Shown here: piece after piece, positions 47,886-54,642 of the stretch
Layout of the letters: each line of letters starts with the position of its first letter
How positions within the stretch are numbered: position 1 is the stretch's first letter
Assembly (NCBI GenBank): GCA_049423065.1
Contig: JBMSQB010000021.1
Coordinates: 1 to 54,642 of the forward strand
Direction of reading: 5' to 3'
DNA: 54,642 nucleotides
Source: SYIM01 sp041182885
GTDB lineage: Bacteria; Pseudomonadota; Gammaproteobacteria; Burkholderiales; Burkholderiaceae_E
Notes under the pieces: model-generated
Database searches by the model: none
The model's input: only the letters and a program-made list of their open reading frames with translations
What the model was told of the DNA's origin: nothing
Translations under genes and position numbers: made by a program

Positions 47886-50360
47886 TCAGTTCACCGGATC
47901 GAGGCGGGCGACCGAGAGCGCGAGCCACTTGACCCCCTGGCGACCGAAATTGATCTGCACGCGGGCATCGGCACCCTGGCCTTCAATGCCCACGATTACC
48001 CCTTCGCCAAACCGGGCATGGGCCACCGTCTGTCCGATCCGCCAGGGGACGCCTCGGTCGAATCGCGCGGCGGCCTGAACCGCGGCAACATCGGCGCGGC
48101 CAACGTCGGAATCGCGGTCAACGCTGCGCGAGCCGGACAGCCGACGCGAGTCGCGCCAGGGTTCGTTTCCGCCCAAACTGTGGTTGTCGGCCCCCCGGCG
48201 ACCAAACCCGTTGCCCGAGCGCTCGACGCCTTCCCACGCGCCCCCCCAGCCCTCGCGGTAGCTGCTGGCAGCCGCCTGTACGCGCGGGGTCAGCCATTTC
48301 AGCGCGCCCTCGGGCAGTTCCTCGAGAAAGCGCGACCGAAGGTTGTAGCGGGTCTGACCATGCAGCATGCGCGTCTGCGCAAGCGACAGATAGAGGCGGC
48401 TTCGCGCCCGCGTGATCGCCACGTACATCAGCCGGCGCTCTTCCTCCAGACCGTCGACCTCGGCAACCGAATTTTCATGCGGGAACAATCCTTCCTCGAG
48501 CCCGGTGATGAACACCGCCGAAAATTCCAGCCCCTTGGCCGCGTGCACGGTCATGAGCTGCACCGCGTCCTGACCTTCGCCAGCCTGGCTTTCACCGGCT
48601 TCGAGCGAGGCATGGGACAGAAACGCAGCGAGCGGCGAGAGCAAAGGCGCGGCGAGCGGATCGGCGGGCGCATCGGTGGCAGCCAGGAGCAAGGCGCCAT
48701 CGGACACAGGGGCTGGCGCGTCGGCGAACGACCCGGTCGCCGGGCGGGTCGTTGCATCCCCCAACGGCGCCGATGCAAACGGGCTGGCGACCCCCAGGCT
48801 GGCCGGCATGTCGGGACCGAATCCTTCTTCGGCCGCGAAGGAGACTGCGGCATTGACCAGTTCGCGCAGATTTTCAATTCGCTCCTGGCCTTCCTTCTCG
48901 GTGGCGTAGTGCGCGATCAGCCCGCTGCGATCCACCACATGCTCGACCAGATCGGCAAGCGACATGCGGGCGGTTTCCTCGCGCAGACGACCAACGAGCG
49001 ACAGGAATGCGCCCACTTTCGCGGCCGCCCCGCCGGTAAGAACGGCGGCTGCGCGCGCGAGGCTCAGCGAATCGCGCCGCGCGGCGTCCTGCAGCAGCTC
49101 GATCGAGCGCGTGCCGATGCCGCGCGCCGGGAAGTTGACTACCCGCAAAAATGCGCCGTCATCGTCCGGGTTGTCGATCAGGCGCAAATACGCCATTGCA
49201 TGACGGATTTCGGCGCGCTCGAAAAAACGCAGTCCGCCATAGACCCGATACGCAATTCCGGCGGAGAACAGGGCGTGTTCCAGCACCCGCGATTGCGCAT
49301 TCGACCGATAGAGCAGCGCCACCTCGCGCCGCTCGAGGCCATCGCGACCCAGCTGGCGGATTTCGTCAACCAGCCACTGCGCCTCGAGCACATCGCTGAA
49401 GGCCTCATGCACCCGCACCGGCTCGCCGTCACCGGCATCGGTCCAGAGGTTTTTACCCAGACGGCGCGTGTTGTGTTCGATCAGCGCATTGGCGCAATCG
49501 AGGATGTTGCCGTGCGAGCGATAGTTCTGCTCGAGCTTGATGAGATTCGACACCCGGAACTCGCGCTCGAACGACGACATGTTCGCCACATTCGCGCCGC
49601 GAAATGCGTAGATGCTCTGATCGTCGTCACCCACCGCAAAAACCGAGCTCTCAATGCCGGCCAGCAGCTTCAGCCACCGGTACTGCAGCACATTGGTATC
49701 CTGGAACTCGTCGACCAGAATGTGGCGAAAGCGTTGCTGATAGTGCTCCCGCAGCAGCTGATTTCGCTCTAGAAGCTCGTAACTGCGCAGAAGCAGTTCG
49801 GCAAAATCAACCACCCCCTCACGCTGGCACTGTTCATCGTACGCGGCATAGAGTTCGACGAAACGCCGGTTGTAGTCGTCAAACACCTCCACGGCCCCGG
49901 CACGCAGACCCGCCTCCTTCGACTGATTGATGAAGTACTGCAGGTTCTTGGGGGGATATTTTTCGTCGTCGACGCCGGCCGCACGCAACAGCCGCTTGAT
50001 CGCAGACAGCTGGTCCGATGAATCGAGGATCTGAAAGCTGGGCGACAGACCCGCGTCGCGTGCGTGCGTGCGAAGCATCCGGTTGCACAGGCCGTGGAAT
50101 GTACCGATCCACATGCCGCGCGGATTGATCGGCAGCATCGCCGAGAGCCGCGTCATCATTTCGCGCGCGGCCTTGTTGGTGAAGGTGACCGCGAGGAGCG
50201 ACTGCGGGCTCACCTGGCCGGTTGAAATCAACCAGGCAATCCGGGTGGTGAGCACGCGGGTCTTGCCGCTGCCGGCCCCCGCGAGGATGAGCGCATGGCC
50301 AGCGGGAAGCGTCACCGCGGCAAGCTGCGCCTCGTTGAGATGGGCGAGAAGATTGGACAT
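47886..50360 (-). CDS. uvrD: DNA helicase II (UvrD/PcrA)
   Basis: A 3'-5' SF1A helicase for excision and mismatch repair, 824 residues. It starts MSNLLAHLNEAQLAAVT, then Walker A ILAGAGSGKTRVLTTRIAWL, TFTNKAAREMM, GTFHGLC, ILVDEFQDTNVLQYRWL, GDDDQSIYAFRGA and LEQNYRS, with the later TVHAAKGLEFSAVFI and ERRLMYVAITRAR motifs. A Pro/Ala-rich insertion (about residues 530–590) sits in the C-terminal half. The start at 50360 matches family N-termini. It diverges from the MFS gene and faces no other repair gene. Confidence 0.95.
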   Translation of the reverse strand: MSNLLAHLNEAQLAAVTLPAGHALILAGAGSGKTRVLTTRIAWLISTGQVSPQSLLAVTFTNKAAREMMTRLSAMLPINPRGMWIGTFHGLCNRMLRTHARDAGLSPSFQILDSSDQLSAIKRLLRAAGVDDEKYPPKNLQYFINQSKEAGLRAGAVEVFDDYNRRFVELYAAYDEQCQREGVVDFAELLLRSYELLERNQLLREHYQQRFRHILVDEFQDTNVLQYRWLKLLAGIESSVFAVGDDDQSIYAFRGANVANMSSFEREFRVSNLIKLEQNYRSHGNILDCANALIEHNTRRLGKNLWTDAGDGEPVRVHEAFSDVLEAQWLVDEIRQLGRDGLERREVALLYRSNAQSRVLEHALFSAGIAYRVYGGLRFFERAEIRHAMAYLRLIDNPDDDGAFLRVVNFPARGIGTRSIELLQDAARRDSLSLARAAAVLTGGAAAKVGAFLSLVGRLREETARMSLADLVEHVVDRSGLIAHYATEKEGQERIENLRELVNAAVSFAAEEGFGPDMPASLGVASPFASAPLGDATTRPATGSFADAPAPVSDGALLLAATDAPADPLAAPLLSPLAAFLSHASLEAGESQAGEGQDAVQLMTVHAAKGLEFSAVFITGLEEGLFPHENSVAEVDGLEEERRLMYVAITRARSRLYLSLAQTRMLHGQTRYNLRSRFLEELPEGALKWLTPRVQAAASSYREGWGGAWEGVERSGNGFGRRGADNHSLGGNEPWRDSRRLSGSRSVDRDSDVGRADVAAVQAAARFDRGVPWRIGQTVAHARFGEGVIVGIEGQGADARVQINFGRQGVKWLALSVARLDPVN

Positions 50361-50511
50361 CCCGTCATTGTAGTCATCGGGGCCGCCTCGCCTCGCGGGA
50401 GGCCCGCCCGGCTGCGCTCTCCGGCCCCGCCGCTCCGCTTTCCTCACCCGGCGCGGTGATCGTCAGGGCGCGATGCCGTATGCTCCGCAAAAACCGCCGG
50501 GACCCGCCGCC

Positions 50512-51678
50512 ATGACCGCGCTCCTTCTCAATATCGGCCACGCCATCGACCATCTCCTCCTGCTGGTCTTTGCAACCGCTGTCGGTGCAATCGCCGCCGA
50601 TTTTGGGGTCGACAGCTGGGAGTCGCTCATGCCCTACGCCACCGGCGCGTTTTTCATGTTCGGCCTGGGCTCGCTGCCGTCGGGTCGACTGGGCGATCTG
50701 TGGGGCCGGCGGGCCATGATGCTGGTGTTCTTCTTCGGAATCGGACTGGCTTCGATCGGCGTGGCCTTTACCACCGGTCCGTGGTCCATGGCGGTCGCGC
50801 TCACGCTGGTGGGCTGTTTCGCCTCCATCTATCACCCGGTCGGCATCCCGATGCTGATCCAGTCCACCCGCACGCCTGGAAAAACCATCGGCATCAACGG
50901 GTTGGCCGGCAATCTCGGCATTGCGGTCGCAGCGCTTTCCACCGGTTTTCTGGTTCAGCTCGCCGGATGGCGCGCCGCGTTTGTGGTGCCGGGTGTGATC
51001 TCCATCGTCTGCGGGCTCCTGTTTCTGCGCGCCACCACCGCCGAAACCGAACCGCCAGCCAAACGCGCCCCCAAGCTGATCGACATGCCGGAGTCGGTCC
51101 GCCGACGGGTGTTTGCAGTGATGCTGATGACCGCGATCACCGGCAGCCTCGCCTTCAACCTCACCACCAACGGCAACGCCGAGCTGCTCAAGGACCGGCT
51201 GCCAACGCTTGCCACCGAGCCCGCCACGCTGGGCATGTTGCTCGCGCTGGTCTACACGATTGCCTCGCTCGCGCAGCTGCTGGTTGGCCGACTGATCGAC
51301 GCCGTTCCCATGCGCCCGCTGATGCTCGCCATCATGGTGCTGCAACCGGTGACATTCTTCGCCGCCACCGCTTCCGAGGGCTGGATGATGTTCGTCGCCA
51401 TGACGGCATTCATGCTGCTGGTGTTTGGCGGCATTCCGTTCTCGGATGCCATCATCGCCCGCTATATCGATGACCGGATGCGTTCACGGGTGAGCGGCAT
51501 CCGGCTCACCATCTCGTTTACGGCAAGCTCCAGCGCGGTCTGGCTGCTGGGCCCGTTCGTCAAGCACAGCGGCTTCAACGCGTTGCTCATCACCCTCGCG
51601 GTCATCACCGCCTGTTCGGCCGCGGCGGCGTTGTTGCTGCCTCATAGCGCACCGCCCGCGCAAGGCGCAGCCACCTGA
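50512..51678 (+). CDS. MFS transporter
   Basis: A 388-residue major-facilitator protein with about twelve membrane segments. It shows the MFS loop between TM2 and TM3 as LPSGRLGDLWGRRAMM and a similar half-motif in the second bundle (VGRLIDAVPMRP). Length is typical of drug or metabolite exporters. I chose the ATG at 50512 because the hydrophobic stretch starts immediately; an ATG at 50473 adds 13 Pro-rich residues. The gene is convergent with SulP. The substrate is unknown. Confidence 0.85.
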   Translation: MTALLLNIGHAIDHLLLLVFATAVGAIAADFGVDSWESLMPYATGAFFMFGLGSLPSGRLGDLWGRRAMMLVFFFGIGLASIGVAFTTGPWSMAVALTLVGCFASIYHPVGIPMLIQSTRTPGKTIGINGLAGNLGIAVAALSTGFLVQLAGWRAAFVVPGVISIVCGLLFLRATTAETEPPAKRAPKLIDMPESVRRRVFAVMLMTAITGSLAFNLTTNGNAELLKDRLPTLATEPATLGMLLALVYTIASLAQLLVGRLIDAVPMRPLMLAIMVLQPVTFFAATASEGWMMFVAMTAFMLLVFGGIPFSDAIIARYIDDRMRSRVSGIRLTISFTASSSAVWLLGPFVKHSGFNALLITLAVITACSAAAALLLPHSAPPAQGAAT

Positions 51679-51704
51679 TTCGCGGGGGGCTGCGGCCCGC
51701 GACC

Positions 51705-52967
51705 TCAGCCTGCGCGCGCCGCCACCAGTCGAGACAGGAGCAGGTGACTGGCGAGTCCCGCCAGAATCGCCCACTCAAGCGAGACGGTGATCGTGAGGAC
51801 AAATGTGATCCCCATGGCGGCCGCACTCGCCCGTCCCTCATTGGCCACCGCCATGATTTCGCGTCGGTCGATCAGCGCGATCGCGACCATCAGCAACACG
51901 CCCGCGACCGCGGCAAGCGGCAGCCAGCGGGCAAGCGGCGACACCAGCGCGACGATCAGCACGAGTGCCACCGCAGCACTGATGGCCGACAGCGGCGTGA
52001 CCGCACCCGCCTCCACATTCAACCCCGACCGATTGAACGAGCCGCTCGCCGGATACGAAGAGAAAAACGATCCCGCCAGATTGGCGAGTCCTTGCGCGCG
52101 GACCTCCCGCGGTCCGTCCAGCGCGTGGCCGCTGCGCTGCGCGACCGCCCGGGCAATCGATACCGCTTCGGCGAGCGCGAGCAGGGTCATGACCAGGGCA
52201 GGCACGGCCAGGGTCTGAAGCGTGGCCACTGACAGATCCGGCGCCGACCAGGGCGGCCAGGCCGACGTCAGCTCTGCAGTAAACAGCAATCCCTCGCCCA
52301 GGCCGATAGCAACCAGCGCCGCCGCGGCGAGTCCGCCTGCAATCACCCCGACCAGCATGTAAGGAACACGCCTGTTCCAGGGCTTGGCAAGCATGCAGGC
52401 CAGCACGGTGCACGCCGCTACCGTGACAGTGGGCAGATGGATCTGACCGATATCGGTCATCAATCGTCTGGCGGTCTCGAACACGCCGAGGCCTCTTGGC
52501 CAGTCGAGCCCGAGCAGCGTACGCACCTGAGAGTTGATGATCAGCACCGCCGCGCCAGCGGTAAAACCGACAATCACGCCATGCGGAACGCGGTCCACCA
52601 GCCGCGCCACCGGCGTGAAACCGACTGCAAACTGCAGCACCCCCACCATGAAGGTGAGCGTGATCGCAAGCTGCACGAATTGTGCGCTCCCGGGCGTGGC
52701 AAGCGGCGCAAGGAGCGCCAGCACCGTCAGCGAGATGGCATTCGCCGGGCCGGTGACCATCAGGCGGCTTGAACCAAACCAGGCCGCGATGATGCAGGGC
52801 ACGATTGCGGTGTACAGCCCATACTGCGGAGGCAGGCCAGCAAGCGTGGCGAAGGCAAGCCCCTGGGGCAGCACCACCACCGCACCGGTGAGACCGGCGG
52901 CCAGGTCGGCGCGCAGAACCCCCGGGCGGCGCAGGTCGGCGATCCAGTCGGGAAGAAGCGAGCGCAA
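51705..52967 (-). CDS. SulP-family anion transporter lacking a STAS domain
   Basis: A 420-residue SulP transporter. The sulfate-transporter core is clear: ADLAAGLTGAVVVLPQGLAFATLAGLPPQYGLYTAIVP, then VTGPANAISLTV, VGFTAGAAVLIINSQ, AQGLANLAGSFFSSYPASGSFNRSGLN. The usual cytoplasmic STAS domain, about 120 residues at the C-terminus, is absent, since the protein ends soon after the last membrane segments (LEWAILAGLASHLLL). The only in-frame start is a TTG at 52967. It diverges from the ClC gene. Substrate: sulfate, bicarbonate or dicarboxylate. Confidence 0.88.
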   Translation of the reverse strand: MRSLLPDWIADLRRPGVLRADLAAGLTGAVVVLPQGLAFATLAGLPPQYGLYTAIVPCIIAAWFGSSRLMVTGPANAISLTVLALLAPLATPGSAQFVQLAITLTFMVGVLQFAVGFTPVARLVDRVPHGVIVGFTAGAAVLIINSQVRTLLGLDWPRGLGVFETARRLMTDIGQIHLPTVTVAACTVLACMLAKPWNRRVPYMLVGVIAGGLAAAALVAIGLGEGLLFTAELTSAWPPWSAPDLSVATLQTLAVPALVMTLLALAEAVSIARAVAQRSGHALDGPREVRAQGLANLAGSFFSSYPASGSFNRSGLNVEAGAVTPLSAISAAVALVLIVALVSPLARWLPLAAVAGVLLMVAIALIDRREIMAVANEGRASAAAMGITFVLTITVSLEWAILAGLASHLLLSRLVAARAG

Positions 52968-53197
52968 AACAGTGCCTGATCAGCGGGGCGGGAAGTGAAG
53001 GGAGAGCGTCTGACGCGCTGACGGCCAGTGGAAGGGGCGCAAAGAGACGGACGGGGAGTCGGCGGGCATGGGCACTTGCCTGGGGGGTCGGCAACAACGC
53101 TCGCCGGATTCTAATCGGCCGCGCACGCCGGGCTGGCCAATGGCGCACAATATCGGCTTTCCGCCTGTCGATTCGGACACCGCACCGGAGCGAGCGT

Positions 53198-54642
53198 TTG
53201 CAGGACCCCAACCAATCTCCACCCTCGCGCCCCGACGCATCCCCGCCACCGCGCAGCGCGCTCGCGCGACTGGCGGGTCTCCTGCCGGCGCGGCGCCGCA
53301 ACCTGGCCTACCTGCGTCTCTGGTTCGGGCGGCTCACGTTCTGGCTGGGTGCGGTGGGGGTGGGCCTCCTTGCGGTGGCGTTTGCAAAACTTGCCGACTG
53401 GTTCGGCGACCAGTTCCAGCTGCTCTACTCCGAATTTCCCTGGATCCCCTGGGTGCTCACGCCGGCCGGTGGCGTTCTGCTCCTCTGGATCACCCGCCGC
53501 TATTTTCCTGGCGCCGAGGGCAGCGGCATCCCGCAGACCCTGGCCCATATGTCGGCGCCCCATGCCGAACGGCCTCACCCGCTGCTGTCGCTGCGCATCA
53601 TCGTCGGCAAGATCCTGGTGGGCGCAGGCGCAGTCGGTGCAGGGTTCTCGCTGGGGCGCGAGGGCCCCACGGTGCAGGTGGGCGCATCGCTCATGCATGA
53701 GCTCCACAAATATCTGCCCCGTTCACTGCATGTCAGTCGCGAACACCTCATTGTCGCGGGCGGGGCGGCAGGCATCGCGGCCGCGTTCAACACCCCCCTC
53801 GCAGGCATCATGTTCGCCATCGAGGAAATGACCCGCAGCGTCGGCACCCGGGTGAGCGGGCTCATCATCATCGCGATCGTTCTGGCCGGTGTGGTGTCGC
53901 AGGCCCTGATAGGCGGTGGCCACTACTTTGGCCACATCCTGATTGCAGCGGAAACGGGCGATCTGCTGATCTGGGTGATCGTTGCGTCGCTGGCAAGCGG
54001 CGTCGCAGGCGGCCTCTTCGCCAGAATGCTGATCAAGGCGGCGCTCGGCTGGACCGGACCGATCGCCGATTTTCGCCGGCGCCGGCCGCTGGTGTTCGCA
54101 GCGTTCTGTGGCCTGCTGATCGCAGCCATGGGCTCGCTCACCGCTGGCGCCATTTTCGGTACCGGCTATGAGCCCACGCGCGCGCTGCTCGAGGGCGATG
54201 CCGACAACCTGCCGTGGTACTTCTTTTTCCTCAAGCTCGCCGCCACCTTTGTCTCCTATCTGAGCGGACTCCCGGGCGGCATCTTTGCGCCCTCGCTCAG
54301 CATCGGCGCCGGGCTGGGGCACGCGCTCACTTACCTGCTGGGCAATCCCGAGCACGCAGGCATGCTGCTGGTCCTTGCCATGGCGGGCTTCCTTGCGGCC
54401 GCCACGCAGGCGCCGATCACGTCGTTCATCATCGTGATGGAGATGGTTGACGGCTATTCCAAGGTGATTGCACTGATGGCGGTGGCGCTGTTTGCGAGCT
54501 GGATCTCGCGGCTCTTCTGCCCGCCGCTCTACATGACACTCGCCCGACGCTACGCGCCGCCCCCGCAGCCGCCCACACCGCCGCCTCCGCCGGTCGAAGC
54601 GCTCCCCCCGCCACCCGCACCGCCCGAAGCGCCCCGCACACC
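53198..54642 (+). CDS. ClC-family chloride channel or H+/Cl- antiporter (3' end beyond window)
   Basis: An incomplete gene, open to the window end (481 codons visible). The product has the ClC selectivity motifs GSGIP, GREGPTVQVGA and GGIFAPS in order, and the gating glutamate in GREGP. A second glutamate in FAIEEMT, at the position of the internal proton glutamate of E. coli ClcA, points to an antiporter. I infer a TTG start at 53198 with GGAG 7 bp upstream; the first 30 or so residues are hydrophilic and Pro/Arg-rich. After the last membrane segments comes a run of Pro-rich sequence (residues about 450–480). It diverges from SulP over 230 bp. Confidence 0.85.
   Translation, partial: MQDPNQSPPSRPDASPPPRSALARLAGLLPARRRNLAYLRLWFGRLTFWLGAVGVGLLAVAFAKLADWFGDQFQLLYSEFPWIPWVLTPAGGVLLLWITRRYFPGAEGSGIPQTLAHMSAPHAERPHPLLSLRIIVGKILVGAGAVGAGFSLGREGPTVQVGASLMHELHKYLPRSLHVSREHLIVAGGAAGIAAAFNTPLAGIMFAIEEMTRSVGTRVSGLIIIAIVLAGVVSQALIGGGHYFGHILIAAETGDLLIWVIVASLASGVAGGLFARMLIKAALGWTGPIADFRRRRPLVFAAFCGLLIAAMGSLTAGAIFGTGYEPTRALLEGDADNLPWYFFFLKLAATFVSYLSGLPGGIFAPSLSIGAGLGHALTYLLGNPEHAGMLLVLAMAGFLAAATQAPITSFIIVMEMVDGYSKVIALMAVALFASWISRLFCPPLYMTLARRYAPPPQPPTPPPPPVEALPPPPAPPEAPRT

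Overview
The window is GC-rich, gene-dense bacterial chromosome, most likely from a betaproteobacterium of the order Burkholderiales. The evidence is the lpxK–UPF0434–kdsB–adk order, the xseB–ispA–dxs operon, EarP beside an EF-P carrying Arg32, a BPSS1780-family membrane protein and the APH-fold type of homoserine kinase. I saw no tRNA, rRNA, CRISPR array, insertion sequence or prophage. No stretch longer than about 260 bases lacks a gene.

Layout. 1–4.5 kb: xseA (minus), then a DnaA-box-bearing AT-rich spacer, then the LPS/Kdo genes lpxK, UPF0434 and kdsB, and adk. 4.6–9 kb: a K+-independent membrane pyrophosphatase with a clear terminator, an SDR and an amidase. 9–15.3 kb: gamma-glutamyltransferase, a KTSC protein, earP–efp and argD–argF. 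15.3–20.1 kb: an aldo/keto reductase and SDR facing a flavin monooxygenase and an extradiol dioxygenase, which looks like aromatic or xenobiotic catabolism. 20.1–23.2 kb: an ABC-F protein (Uup type), a GNAT and YajQ. 23.2–32.5 kb: a minus-strand operon of nine genes (below). 32.7–35.9 kb: xseB–ispA–dxs. 36–40 kb: Rieske oxygenase, mercaptopyruvate-type sulfurtransferase, ZIP transporter and a Tat-exported dienelactone hydrolase. 40–54.6 kb: polA, thrB, BPSS1780 protein, an M48 lipoprotein protease–hydrolase–isomerase operon, uvrD, an MFS transporter, SulP, and a ClC channel that runs off the window end.

The most unusual region is the operon at 23.2–32.5 kb. In transcription order it encodes FolE2, a cytochrome b561, an OpgH-like glucosyltransferase, a secreted protein of unknown family, a RibD-C-type reductase, an MDR dehydrogenase without zinc cysteines, a PTPS/QueD homologue lacking the usual catalytic cysteine and one zinc histidine, a GT4 glycosyltransferase, and a methyltransferase fused in frame to a second FolE2. 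Gaps are at most 44 bp and four junctions overlap. The set (GTP cyclohydrolase, PTPS-like, two reductases, glycosyltransferase, methyltransferase) suggests a methylated and glycosylated pterin; that is inference. The two folE2 copies lie in a 774-bp direct repeat with no difference that I could find by eye. It begins 4 bp beyond the stop codon and ends where FolE2 homology starts. Its codon use (GAG, ACG, GTG, GCG, several AGG) differs from its neighbours. The repeats bracket an 8.5-kb unit that homologous recombination could delete or amplify. An assembly artefact must be excluded first.

Start codons were chosen from Shine-Dalgarno-like sequences, family N-termini and overlaps, and uncertain ones are marked. 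All work was by eye, without database searches.
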